Source of the DNA: Carboxylicivirga sp. | GTDB taxonomy: Bacteria; Bacteroidota; Bacteroidia; Bacteroidales; Marinilabiliaceae | DNA length: 64,000 nucleotides | Direction: 5' to 3' | NCBI GenBank assembly: GCA_025210475.1 | Contig: JAOARW010000053.1 | Coordinates: 124,001 to 188,000, forward strand | Shown: positions 9,849 to 18,422 of the stretch, in pieces | Position numbering within the stretch: position 1 is the first letter of the stretch | Layout of the letters: each line of letters starts with the position of its first letter | Notes under the pieces: generated by a model | The model's input: only the letters and a program-made list of their open reading frames with translations | The model's database searches: none | Told to the model about the DNA's origin: nothing | Made by a program: the position numbers and the translations under genes

Positions 9849-10511
9849 TTACCAATTAATGGCTTCTTTTCCTTTACTTAGCAAATAATCATTGGTTTTA
9901 CTAAAATGTTTGTTGCCAAAAAATCCCCGATGGGCAGACAGAGGCGAGGGGTGAACAGATTTTAAAATCAGATGTTTACCCGAGTCGATCAATTGGGCCT
10001 TTTTTTGAGCATAGGCTCCCCACAACAGAAATACAATGTTTTCCGACTGGTCAGCCACTGTTTTAATCACGGCATCAGTAAATTGCTCCCATCCTTGTTT
10101 TTGGTGCGAGCCGGCATAATGTGCTACTACCGTGAGCGTGGCATTTAATAATAGCACGCCTTGTTGTGCCCAATGTTCCAGATTACCATGGTTGGGAATG
10201 TCAATCCCAACATCCGAGTGAAGTTCTTTGTAAATATTGACCAATGAAGGTGGTGTTTTGATGCCTTTATTAACCGAAAAGCAAAGTCCATGAGCCTGTT
10301 GTGGACCATGATATGGATCCTGCCCCAGTATTACCACTTTTGTTTTTTCAAACGGACATAAATCGAAAGCATTGAATATTTGTGCGGCCGGAGGAAAAAT
10401 GGTTTTACTCTGGTATTCGTTTCTGACAAAGTCCGTCAGCTTCTTAAAATATTCCTTTTCAAATTCTGGATGAAGAACTTTTTTCCAGCCCGCATCAATT
10501 TTTACGTCCAT
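9849..10511 (-). CDS. ung: Uracil-DNA glycosylase (family 1)
   Basis: A 220-residue enzyme that removes uracil from DNA, the first step of base-excision repair. The catalytic water-activating motif GQDPYHG is present with Asp65, and the DNA-intercalation motif HPSPLSAHRGF starts at His187. VLLLNATLTV and FLLWGAYAQKK give the uracil-recognition asparagine and the core strand. The length matches bacterial family-1 enzymes and the start is the only sensible methionine. It converges with the lipoprotein gene and is separated from the GH97 gene by a strong hairpin, so it is likely monocistronic. Confidence 0.97.
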   Translation of the reverse strand: MDVKIDAGWKKVLHPEFEKEYFKKLTDFVRNEYQSKTIFPPAAQIFNAFDLCPFEKTKVVILGQDPYHGPQQAHGLCFSVNKGIKTPPSLVNIYKELHSDVGIDIPNHGNLEHWAQQGVLLLNATLTVVAHYAGSHQKQGWEQFTDAVIKTVADQSENIVFLLWGAYAQKKAQLIDSGKHLILKSVHPSPLSAHRGFFGNKHFSKTNDYLLSKGKEAINW

Positions 10512-10571
10512 GATTTCTTGTTGAGGTTAATTGAGGATGTAAAAATAGTAAAATAACAGTGAGATTAAAGG

Positions 10572-10605
10572 TGCGATCTTTAGCATCGTTTTGCTAAAGA
10601 TCGCA
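10572..10605 (-). terminator. Hairpin downstream of the GH97 gene
   Basis: Perfect 14-bp stem, TGCGATCTTTAGCA (10572-10585) with its complement at 10592-10605, around a six-base loop. It follows the GH97 stop (10614) by nine bases on the minus strand. The T-tract is weak (CCTTTAATC), so termination is likely but not certain. Confidence 0.65.
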
Positions 10606-10613
10606 TCCTCTGT

Positions 10614-12623
10614 TTAATGAGATTTAGTAATGGCAATGGCCTGCCCGCCACCGGCAGCCAGTTTCAATTCAAGCTTGTCGCCGCGTTTTACCATTTTCTT
10701 CGAAATGGTGTATTGTTCCGGATTATTCAACCAATCAATGCCCTCTTTATCGGCGTAAATTGTTGCTTCATACTCCGTGTCTTTATCCAGAAAATCGAGT
10801 GTGATGGATAGCGTTCGTGCTTCTTCGTTGGTTGCACTTCCGATTAACCAGTTCTTGCCGCTTCGACGCGCTGTAGTAATGTATTGCCCCACTTCAGCAT
10901 TCAATACCTTTGTTTCATCGTAATCGATATTGGCATTGGCAATAAATTGAAATGCCGGATGATCAATGTAATTATCCACAACATCACTGGCCATTTGCAT
11001 GGGGCTATAAAGAATGACATAAAGCGCTAATTGCTTGGCTAGAGTTGTGTGCGTTCTGGTTTGGCTAATATCATCCGCATTCCAGGCCACTCGTTCTTTT
11101 TCAAAATTCTTAAGCATCATATCAAATGTGCCCGGGGTATAATCAACGGGGCCACCCAGCATGCGTGTAAAAGGAATGGTTACGGTATGTGATGGCGGAT
11201 TACCATCGCTCCAGGCGTTCCACTCCATGCCTCTTACTCCTTCGCGCGTCATCATATTTGGCCAGGTGCGTCTTTTACCTGTTGCTTTTATTGGTTCATG
11301 GGCATTGATCATTATACCATATTGAGCCGCCGTTTCTACCACCTTTTGGTAATGCTCAACCATGTACTGACCATGGTGGTGCTCGCCACGTGGGTATATA
11401 CCACCTGCATAGCCAGTTTTTAAAGCTTTGATGCCAAGATGCTGACACAAGCTAAAAGCCGAATCCATTAATGCTTCGTAGCCTATGGCATCACCACCGG
11501 TTTCGTGGTGCATTATTAGTTCAACTCCTTTGTCTTTTGCATAAGCTGCCACTTTCTTTAAATCGTAGTCCTTAGCCGGGGTAACATGATCAAAGGCATC
11601 CTTAGCGCCCCATTTATCCCAACCGGCATTCCAGCCTTCAACCACCAATCCCTGGATGTTGTTTTCGCTGGCAAAATCGATGTATCGCATGGTGTTTTCG
11701 GTTGTTGCTCCATGACGCTTACCTTCCACCCAGGTTTCGGTGCCAATGTGCATGCCCCACCAGACACCCACATATTTCATTGGTTCAATCCATGAAATAT
11801 CATCAATTTTGGATGGTTCATTCAGATTGACAATCATGTTTGATTCCACTAACTGAGCTGCATTGTCACTGATGGTAATGGTTCGCCAGGGGGTCTTTAA
11901 ACCTGCTTTGGCTTTTACCTTTGTTCCATCGGCCCATGGCACAAGCTCAGATACGTAGGTGTTTTTCCTGCCTTTTTCTTTCAGCTTAAGGGTCATGCCA
12001 CTGTAGTTGCTTAGTGCTGCTTCGTGTAATGAAATGTGCAAGCCCGAGTTGGTGCGCATGGTTACCGGTGTGTTAACCCATTTGGCATCTGATAAAGGAG
12101 TCTCGTTATACAGTTTTTCATAGGTGTCAAAATCGGCCATGATCCACCATGTTTTGGGATTTCCAACAATGGCAAATTCACTTAGCTCAGCCATAATGGT
12201 AAACTCATCCAGGCCGTCTTGCTTTGGAAATTCATAACGAAAAGCCACGCCATCGTTAAAATTTCGGAAGATAACATTGATAAATAAACCACTTGTTTTA
12301 TGTTGCAGTTCAAGCTTAGCCTCCTGGTAATGATTGACGTTTTCCTTTTTTGGTCCCCAAACGGCAGTCCAGGTTTCGTTAAGCTCATTTTTGCTTCTGT
12401 TAATCAAGGTAAATCCATCAACGATGTCACCATATTCTTTGAGTTTAAAACCCAGTGTTGAAGTTTGAATCAGCACTTCTTCACCTTTAACCACCTGGTA
12501 TGATAACTTGCCGTTAATCAGTTGGATGGTTGTTTGTATCTGTCCATCGGGTGATTGAAGAATCTTATTTTGTTTACAGCTTAATAATAAAGCCAGGCAC
12601 AATATTAGTCCTAAATATTTCAT
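10614..12623 (-). CDS. GH97 glycoside hydrolase, SusB-like (inverting type), lipoprotein
   Basis: A 669-residue lipoprotein (Cys16 in LLLSC). Family GH97 features run through the whole length: an N-terminal beta-super-sandwich (about 25-270), a TIM barrel (about 275-560) and a C-terminal beta domain. Three glutamates, Glu374 in MHHETGG, Glu443 in NAHEPIK and Glu467 in GMEWNAW, have the same spacing (69 and 24) as the catalytic glutamates of the inverting alpha-glucosidase SusB (439, 508, 532, from memory). The nucleophile aspartate of the retaining alpha-galactosidase branch is not seen; the corresponding stretch reads LKTGYAGG. Alpha-glucosidase activity in the periplasm or at the outer membrane is therefore the best guess. 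No SusC/SusD pair lies nearby. Confidence 0.92.
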   Translation of the reverse strand: MKYLGLILCLALLLSCKQNKILQSPDGQIQTTIQLINGKLSYQVVKGEEVLIQTSTLGFKLKEYGDIVDGFTLINRSKNELNETWTAVWGPKKENVNHYQEAKLELQHKTSGLFINVIFRNFNDGVAFRYEFPKQDGLDEFTIMAELSEFAIVGNPKTWWIMADFDTYEKLYNETPLSDAKWVNTPVTMRTNSGLHISLHEAALSNYSGMTLKLKEKGRKNTYVSELVPWADGTKVKAKAGLKTPWRTITISDNAAQLVESNMIVNLNEPSKIDDISWIEPMKYVGVWWGMHIGTETWVEGKRHGATTENTMRYIDFASENNIQGLVVEGWNAGWDKWGAKDAFDHVTPAKDYDLKKVAAYAKDKGVELIMHHETGGDAIGYEALMDSAFSLCQHLGIKALKTGYAGGIYPRGEHHHGQYMVEHYQKVVETAAQYGIMINAHEPIKATGKRRTWPNMMTREGVRGMEWNAWSDGNPPSHTVTIPFTRMLGGPVDYTPGTFDMMLKNFEKERVAWNADDISQTRTHTTLAKQLALYVILYSPMQMASDVVDNYIDHPAFQFIANANIDYDETKVLNAEVGQYITTARRSGKNWLIGSATNEEARTLSITLDFLDKDTEYEATIYADKEGIDWLNNPEQYTISKKMVKRGDKLELKLAAGGGQAIAITKSH

Positions 12624-12649
12624 TGTCGTGTATGTAATTTATTTAAGTG

Positions 12650-12657
12650 CAAATGTA
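12650..12657 (-). promoter_or_regulatory. Candidate -7 promoter element of the GH97 gene
   Basis: On the minus strand this reads TACATTTG, a full match to the Bacteroidetes -7 consensus TAnnTTTG, placed 27 bases before the GH97 start codon. No clear -33 TTTG is present; instead a 13-bp inverted repeat, CTGGTGTTACCAG (12677-12689), lies near where the -33 element would be and could be an operator. Confidence 0.4.
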
Positions 12658-12695
12658 GTTGTGATAATAGGGATGACTGGTGTTACCAGGTTCAA

Positions 12696-13079
12696 TTATT
12701 CCGTAATTTCAATCCAATTACCATCCGGATCGAGCACAATGCTTTCGTAATAGCCATCGCCAGTCATTCGGGGTTCGCCTTGTATGATATAGCCATCATT
12801 TCTTAACTGATTTGTCAGACTATCAACTAATTCTTTGCTTCCTGTTGAAAAGGCTATATGTGCGAAGCCGACACGTTTATTTTCAGCATCGGACATTCCC
12901 AAATCGGGATGGTGCATCAGTTCTAGTCGGGCACCTTTGGCATGTTTCATGAAATACGAAGTAAATTGTTTCTGTCGATTTTCATATTTGTTATTGGGCT
13001 GCATTTGAAAGTACTTGATGTAAAAATCGCGAGCGACTTCAAGGTCGCTTACCCAAATGGCAATGTGTTCAATTTGCAT
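12696..13079 (-). CDS. VOC (glyoxalase/bleomycin-resistance) family protein
   Basis: A 127-residue single-domain vicinal-oxygen-chelate protein. It shows both beta-alpha-beta-beta-beta halves: IEHIAIWVSDLEVARDFY (first half) with ARLELMHHP, and GFAHIAFSTGS with the C-terminal DPDGNWIEITE. The usual metal ligands are in place as His4, a glutamate in LELMHH, His in GFAHIAF and the C-terminal glutamate, so a metal-dependent lyase or epimerase-type reaction is possible. Lactoylglutathione lyase would be the default name but is not supported specifically. It lies 72 bases upstream of GH97 on the same strand; the promoter motif in between suggests that GH97 can also be transcribed separately. Confidence 0.85.
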   Translation of the reverse strand: MQIEHIAIWVSDLEVARDFYIKYFQMQPNNKYENRQKQFTSYFMKHAKGARLELMHHPDLGMSDAENKRVGFAHIAFSTGSKELVDSLTNQLRNDGYIIQGEPRMTGDGYYESIVLDPDGNWIEITE

Positions 13080-13291
13080 ATCTACTCAATGGGGATAATT
13101 CGAAATTTGTGCAGCAAGGCTGTGTTAATTTCTAAGTTTATATTGTTGCTTTAATTATAGCTGAATTAAGCATGCAAATTACAGAGTAGAAGATGAAATA
13201 GCAACTGTGGATAGATGTTGTGTGCAGATTAACAGTTAGATGCTGTCGTTATTTAGGACTAGTATAAAATTGCAAACGTTTGTGATATGAG

Positions 13292-13326
13292 CCAAAAAAA
13301 GCGACAGGAATGATTCTCTGTCGCTT
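13292..13326 (-). terminator. Strong factor-independent terminator of the receptor/beta-helix operon
   Basis: AAAGCGACAG (13298-13307) and CTGTCGCTTT (13317-13326) form a perfect 10-bp stem with a nine-base loop. On the minus strand it is followed by a run of T (complement of the A7 at 13294-13300). It lies 22 bases after the stop of the beta-helix lipoprotein gene. Confidence 0.85.
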
Positions 13327-13347
13327 TGTATCGAATGAAAAGAAATT

Positions 13348-15321
13348 TTACAAGGTTGCTTTAATCCACTCCCATCCTGATATGTCAATTGGAGTGGCAT
13401 CTTTACCAGAGTTTAGTGTATAATAATGCTTATCCGCTACATTTTGCTTACTTGCATCTGCGTCGTCGCCAGCAATCTGCACATTTGACAGGGCACCATT
13501 ATCTTTCATATCCAGGTCAACATCATAACCGCTTAAGTGAAGATTTGTGATGGTTGCACCAGAAGTTTTCTTGAATTGAAGTGCTGTTCCTCCCGTTGTT
13601 GAAATGGCTGTAACATTCGTGAACATTGGATTGGCGTTCTTTTTATCTCCTTCAAATGCCGTTGAGAAGTCCTCAATCGTATGTGAGATGTATGTATTTG
13701 TAATGCTTCCACTCCATTCTTCTGTCCAATCTACTGCATCATCTTCGTTGTTTTCCAAATAAATATTTTCCACAGTTACAGTACCTCCAAAAAATTCAAT
13801 ACCATCATCTGCACCATTGATAACAGCCACATTACCAATTGTAGTTTGTGAACCTACCGAGTATAATGACACTCCGTTATACTGAGATTCTGAGTTAATC
13901 TGAGCACCTGTTCCTTTAATAACAAGGTAGTCGATAGAACCAGAATTGTCAGAATCCATAGTACCTCCATATTTAAAACCGCCTACTTCTGCAGTAATAT
14001 TTGTGCCGGCACTTGTTGTTGCTTTTCCGCAGATGGTTAGTCCACCCCAGTCACCCGGAAGACCCTGATCAGAAGCAATTACAACTGGCGCATCAGCTGT
14101 TCCCTGAATATCAATCATACCGCCCATAAGAACGGCAATATATACTTGAGTACCTCCGGAGTCGGCATGAATTTTTGTACCCGCAGGGATTGTTAACTTT
14201 GCACCGTCCTGAACAATGTATGAACCGGTTAAACGATATGATTTTGTAGCATCCAGCGTAACATCAGTATCAACTGTACCGTTTAATGTAATTACCTCAG
14301 CCAGTTCGGCATCAACCCATGGCCAGGCCGAAGGATCAACTGTTGCAGGGGCATTGTAGGTTTCCATTGGATTAGCTTCGGAACCATCTATGATGACATT
14401 TGCCAGAGGACCATCATCTTTCATGTCAATAGTTGTTTCGTACCCACTTAATGAAAGACCAGTAATTGTAGCGCCAGAGGTTTTTTTGAACTGTAAGGCA
14501 GTTCCACCTTTAGTTGATACTGCAGTCAGGTTGATGATTTTAGGATTTGCATTATCCTTATCAGCCTCTACAACTGTTGAGAAATCCTCGATTGTATGCT
14601 CTACGTAGGCATTGGTTACAGTACCACTCCAACCTTCTGTCCAGTCAATGGCATCATCTTCATTATTTTGAAGGAAAAGGTTACTAACAGATACAGTACC
14701 GCCAAAAAACTCAACGCCATCGTCGGCTCCATTAATTACAGCAACATTATTAACAGTGGTACCTGATCCAACAGAATAGAATGATACACCGTTGTATTGA
14801 GCATCGATCGTTATTTGGGCACCTGTACCTTTAATAACTAGGTGATTGATTGATCCTGAGTTGTCGGTATCATCATTGCCACCGTATTTAAAACCGCCGA
14901 CTTCAGCTGTGATATTTGTACCGGCACTGGTTGTTGCCTTACCACAAATAGTAAGACCACCCCAATCACCTGGGTTACCATTAGCAGATGACATAATAAC
15001 CGGACTACTTTCGGTTCCGTTAATATTTATTTTTCCGCCCATTAAAACTCCAATATAAACATCAGTTCCTCCATTATCGGCGATAATTTGAGTTCCTGCA
15101 GGAATGGTTAAGCTTAAGCCTTCCGGAACAATAAACGGGCCTCTTAACTGATATTGTACCGAAGCATCAAGAACATAACTCTCAGAAAGAGTACCTTCCA
15201 TAATTCCGTCATCCAGATCACCAATTACAGCTGGAATTGGGTTATCATCATCATTACAACTTGATAAGAATGGCATTGCCACTATGGCTAATCCCAGTAC
15301 TTTCAATGCTAATTTTTTCAT
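13348..15321 (-). CDS. Lipoprotein with two tandem beta-helix units, partner of the TonB receptor
   Basis: A 657-residue lipoprotein (signal peptide, Cys22 in LSSC) made of two homologous units of about 300 residues (about 36-345 and 346-657). Each unit repeats the same order of blocks: LTIPAGT, GDWGGLTICGKATTSAGTNI (identical in both), GGFKYGG, LVIKGTGAQI, NGADDGxEFFGGTV, NNEDDAxDWTE, HTIEDFST, GGTALQFKKTSGATIT and a closing SGWEW/SAWPW. Short strand-turn repeats of this kind suggest a right-handed parallel beta-helix. The regular acidic turns could bind metal ions. It sits 45 bases after the receptor gene, in the place where a SusD-type lipoprotein would be expected, but it is not SusD. A ligand-capture role at the cell surface is inferred. 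Confidence 0.75.
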   Translation of the reverse strand: MKKLALKVLGLAIVAMPFLSSCNDDDNPIPAVIGDLDDGIMEGTLSESYVLDASVQYQLRGPFIVPEGLSLTIPAGTQIIADNGGTDVYIGVLMGGKININGTESSPVIMSSANGNPGDWGGLTICGKATTSAGTNITAEVGGFKYGGNDDTDNSGSINHLVIKGTGAQITIDAQYNGVSFYSVGSGTTVNNVAVINGADDGVEFFGGTVSVSNLFLQNNEDDAIDWTEGWSGTVTNAYVEHTIEDFSTVVEADKDNANPKIINLTAVSTKGGTALQFKKTSGATITGLSLSGYETTIDMKDDGPLANVIIDGSEANPMETYNAPATVDPSAWPWVDAELAEVITLNGTVDTDVTLDATKSYRLTGSYIVQDGAKLTIPAGTKIHADSGGTQVYIAVLMGGMIDIQGTADAPVVIASDQGLPGDWGGLTICGKATTSAGTNITAEVGGFKYGGTMDSDNSGSIDYLVIKGTGAQINSESQYNGVSLYSVGSQTTIGNVAVINGADDGIEFFGGTVTVENIYLENNEDDAVDWTEEWSGSITNTYISHTIEDFSTAFEGDKKNANPMFTNVTAISTTGGTALQFKKTSGATITNLHLSGYDVDLDMKDNGALSNVQIAGDDADASKQNVADKHYYTLNSGKDATPIDISGWEWIKATL

Positions 15322-15366
15322 TTTCGTTTTAATTTAGAGTATAACACGTAGTTAATTTTGTTTTTC

Positions 15367-18117
15367 TTAATTGAGGTTAATGCTTACACCAATACTCATA
15401 TCCACACCCTTTTTGTACGATTTTACAATTTCATTGGTAGAGGGCTCTCCGGTGAGAGGCACAATTAGTTGCGTTTGGTTGATGTCTGGATTTAAAAGAT
15501 TTTTACCTGTGAATTTCAAGGAAACTCTGTCAGACAATTTTTTAGAAATAACCAAGTCAAGAGTTACGAAGCCTTCTTCAATAATTTCACTGTTAAAAAA
15601 AGTGTCACTGTTGTCAAAATCTTCAGGTGCTCCAAGGGCAAATATTTTATCAGATGAATAATTTCCAGTAATTGTTGCCATTAATGCGTTGGGCTTATTG
15701 TTAGAATATGTTAGAGAGCCATTTACGATAAATTCGGCTGCGCCCTGTAAATTTGATTCAGCTTTGTTGTTGTATTGGAATTCTTCTAACAAATCCTGAT
15801 TAAACCACATTTTGGTAGCATTAAATGAAAGATCCAGACCTGGCATTTCAGTTGTTTCAGGTTTAATCAATTTAATTCTTGATTCTAATTCAATGCCATA
15901 AACATCAGCTCTTTCACCGGTGTTGGCATATGAGAAGTAGCCCGATGAACCATGCAGCATGCGCAGGTTGATAGGATCATTGATCATTTTATAAAAACCA
16001 GTAACAGAAAGCAATTCTCCTGCAGCAGGGAATGTTTCCCATTTTAGGTCGAAATTATAGTTTTGTGAATACTGTAAATCCGGGTTACCAGTTGTTACGC
16101 GGCCGGTAGGTGATACATAATCAAACGGCGCAAGTTCCTTAAATTCGGGTAAAGTAATGGTTTTGCTGGCAGAGAAACGCAGGGCACTTTTTTCGCTTAA
16201 CTGGTACTTAAGGTGTAGTGCAGGAAGCAGGTTGTTGTAACTTTTTGATGTACTTCCTACGCGACCTACATAGTTATCAACATCCCAGTTAATATCTATT
16301 TGATCGACTTCGTAACGAGCTCCAATATTCGCTGATAATTTGTTAATGTCAAAACCAAAATTGACAAAACCAGCGTATACCATCAGGTCAGCATGATATA
16401 AATTCGGGCGTCCTCTTCTAACAATAAGGGATCCGTCCTGGTATAGACTTTCATCGAGCAGTGCTTCATCAAGATTGTCGATTGATTCTACCTGAACACC
16501 TTTGGCTCTGACTCCCATAAACAGTGATTCAAAATCTCTTGTTTTATTTCTGAAGTTGGCACCAAAGTTTAATTTGATCTTTTTGTTTTCTTCATCAATA
16601 AGTTTAAACTCATCTTTTAAATAGCCATTTATCTCTGAATCTTTTATTTCTTGCCTTGATTTTCGCTGCTGATAATCACCTACGTGGGCAAACTGAACGG
16701 TGTTTTCATCCAGAATGTTTACTTCGTTGCGAATACGATTTGGCTCATCGGCATTAACAATGTTGTATGCCATGGCCCAGTTAAGATGGTGTTTATCGTT
16801 TAAGTTATGAGAACCCAGCAACTGGTTAATGAATAGCGTTGTTTGCTTTAGATTCTGATCTCTAACAAAAGCCCCATCTTCTTGCGGGTCCTGATCAAAT
16901 ACATACCCTTCGCCATTGCGGCCTTGTTCGTATAGTTCATCCTTTGTTTTATGGATAAACATACTATTGAAGTTGATGGAGTGATTTTGGTTTAAGTCGT
17001 AACCGAAATTTAAAAGACCTGTAGTATTGAATTCTGTTACATACCTTTCAACATCATTAAACGAATTATCAAGAACATTTGATCGGTAGCTTTTGAAAAT
17101 ACCAGTCTGATAATCAGAAGAACCTGATTGTGAAAGTGTTGCAAAAATTGTTAAATCATTACTAAGCAGTTTGGTTTTTTTACCTCCCAAAACAGAAATA
17201 TCGTAATCAACAGGCATTCCTTTTGTTTCGGTATTCCAGCTTTGTTTCGTAATTGCCTGCCTTGTATTAAAGGGTCTGCTATAAAAACCCAGCGTTTGGT
17301 CGTTGTAATTCTGAGTGGTTCTGAAATTACTGAAAACATCGCCTTTTAACACGTTACTATTTAACCCGCCAGATATCCCCAGAGTTATCTTATCACTATT
17401 GGACTTAGAACTAATATCTACAGCACCAGAGGTTTGGTCGGCATAGGTGTCAACTGAATAGGTTTTAGTTATTGCTATGTTTTTGATAACATCAGTTGAA
17501 AATAAATTTAGGTCAATATTTTTCTTTTCAACATCATCTGATGGAATCGGTAAACCATTCATGGTTGTGGTAAGGTATCGATCACCAAGTCCACGAATGT
17601 ATACGTCACCACTGCCTTCGTTTTGTGTTACACCAGAAATTTTTGAAGTTGCATCAGCGGCATCTGATACCCCCAGACTAGACATACGTTTGGCACCAAT
17701 GCTCTCTTTAATAAATGAAGCTTCTTTCTGCTCCAACATTAAAAAATTCTCTGATTCGCGGTTGGCTTTGGCCACTACTTTTACCTCGGCTAAATCCAGT
17801 TCAGATTCACCCATTAAAAAGTTAAGAACCGTTTCTTCGCCATCTTTAATAATAATACCTTCTTTAACCTGTGCCTCGTAAGAAATATATTGGCAGCGGA
17901 TTTTATATGTTCCTGGAGCCAATGGAGGCATTGTGTAATTACCTTCAAAGTCGGTTGTAGTACCGGTGGTTGTGCCTTCAACAACGATAGCAGCTCCGAT
18001 GAGCTCTTCGCCTGTTTTTCGGTCAGTAATTTTTCCCTTTAGTATCCCTGTTTGTGCAAATCCCTGTGTAAGACTTGTCAGACATAGAATAACAATTGCT
18101 AATACTTGTCTTTTCAT
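15367..18117 (-). CDS. TonB-dependent outer-membrane receptor with carboxypeptidase-like N-terminal domain
   Basis: A 916-residue receptor. The start chosen is the ATG at 18117, which gives a clean signal peptide (MKRQVLAIVILCL... FAQ) and follows a GAGGAAAAA ribosome-binding sequence; an upstream in-frame ATG at 18153 would spoil the signal. Residues about 24-105 form a CarboxypepD_reg-type beta domain (GILKGKITDRKTGEELIGA). A plug domain follows (VYIRGLGDRYLTTTMNGLPI near 165-200), then a long barrel rich in aromatic strands. Such receptors import a ligand through the outer membrane with TonB energy. The partner gene downstream is the beta-helix lipoprotein. The location beside a PiT transporter and a PhoR/PhoB-like pair, and the TTAACA-type repeats upstream, suggest induction by phosphate limitation. 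The ligand is unknown. Confidence 0.9.
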   Translation of the reverse strand: MKRQVLAIVILCLTSLTQGFAQTGILKGKITDRKTGEELIGAAIVVEGTTTGTTTDFEGNYTMPPLAPGTYKIRCQYISYEAQVKEGIIIKDGEETVLNFLMGESELDLAEVKVVAKANRESENFLMLEQKEASFIKESIGAKRMSSLGVSDAADATSKISGVTQNEGSGDVYIRGLGDRYLTTTMNGLPIPSDDVEKKNIDLNLFSTDVIKNIAITKTYSVDTYADQTSGAVDISSKSNSDKITLGISGGLNSNVLKGDVFSNFRTTQNYNDQTLGFYSRPFNTRQAITKQSWNTETKGMPVDYDISVLGGKKTKLLSNDLTIFATLSQSGSSDYQTGIFKSYRSNVLDNSFNDVERYVTEFNTTGLLNFGYDLNQNHSINFNSMFIHKTKDELYEQGRNGEGYVFDQDPQEDGAFVRDQNLKQTTLFINQLLGSHNLNDKHHLNWAMAYNIVNADEPNRIRNEVNILDENTVQFAHVGDYQQRKSRQEIKDSEINGYLKDEFKLIDEENKKIKLNFGANFRNKTRDFESLFMGVRAKGVQVESIDNLDEALLDESLYQDGSLIVRRGRPNLYHADLMVYAGFVNFGFDINKLSANIGARYEVDQIDINWDVDNYVGRVGSTSKSYNNLLPALHLKYQLSEKSALRFSASKTITLPEFKELAPFDYVSPTGRVTTGNPDLQYSQNYNFDLKWETFPAAGELLSVTGFYKMINDPINLRMLHGSSGYFSYANTGERADVYGIELESRIKLIKPETTEMPGLDLSFNATKMWFNQDLLEEFQYNNKAESNLQGAAEFIVNGSLTYSNNKPNALMATITGNYSSDKIFALGAPEDFDNSDTFFNSEIIEEGFVTLDLVISKKLSDRVSLKFTGKNLLNPDINQTQLIVPLTGEPSTNEIVKSYKKGVDMSIGVSINLN

Positions 18118-18150
18118 TTTTTCCTCGCAATAATTCAAATATTTCGAGAG

Positions 18151-18158
18151 CAAATGTA
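18151..18158 (-). promoter_or_regulatory. Candidate -7 promoter element of the TonB receptor
   Basis: Reads TACATTTG on the minus strand, a full TAnnTTTG match, 34 bases upstream of the chosen receptor start. No -33 TTTG is visible at the usual 19-base distance, which fits an activator-dependent promoter. Confidence 0.5.
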
Positions 18159-18189
18159 TTGTAAGGTCATAGCATGACCGATAAGAAAG

Positions 18190-18217
18190 AATTAATAGAA
18201 CTTTAAATGTATGTTAA
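18190..18217 (-). promoter_or_regulatory. Degenerate 11-bp-periodic repeat near receptor promoter
   Basis: Plus-strand AATTAA, CTTTAA and TGTTAA at 18190, 18201 and 18212 keep TTAA at an exact 11-base period. Only the last unit is a full TGTTAA (TTAACA on the minus strand). The set lies about 32-60 bases upstream of the -7 element, a usual place for an OmpR-family activator. The sequence is AT-rich, so chance is possible. Confidence 0.35.
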
Positions 18218-18299
18218 GTCGATTAGAGGTGTAAGTGATAGTTAGACAGGCTTATATGATTTTGTTCGTGCGGTCAGGGGCTTCTTAACATTGGGCAAT

Positions 18300-18327
18300 T
18301 TAATATAGGTTTAACTACAGCTTAACA
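18300..18327 (+). promoter_or_regulatory. Pho-box-like triple direct repeat
   Basis: Three hexamers at an exact 11-base period: TTAATA (18300-18305), TTAACT (18311-18316) and TTAACA (18322-18327), each separated by five bases. The TTAACA-N5-TTAACA layout is that of the PhoP box known from Bacillus. The same layout recurs twice near the PiT and phoR-like genes. Its distance from the receptor start is about 185-210 bases. Confidence 0.5.
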
Positions 18328-18422
18328 TTACTGAATTGATGGACTTATAAAAGAAAAAAATCCTTATAAAATCGCCCTAAAAATACCTAAACGATGCTAT
18401 CTTATTATCTTGTTTTTACCAA

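Larger units (their letters stand above)
18118..18422. other. Regulatory intergenic region between receptor and PiT genes
   Basis: This 305-base gap contains no credible gene. It holds the receptor promoter motif (18151-18158) and two sets of 11-bp-periodic repeats, described separately (18190-18217 and 18300-18327). Confidence 0.7.

Noticed and set aside
17477-17881. 134-codon open frame antisense to the TonB receptor gene
   Set aside because: No recognisable motif and fully inside a conserved receptor plug region.
18285-18301. Additional TTAACA (18285-18290) as part of the receptor Pho box
   Set aside because: The hexamer 11 bases downstream is CAATTT and it is out of phase with the triple repeat at 18300-18327.
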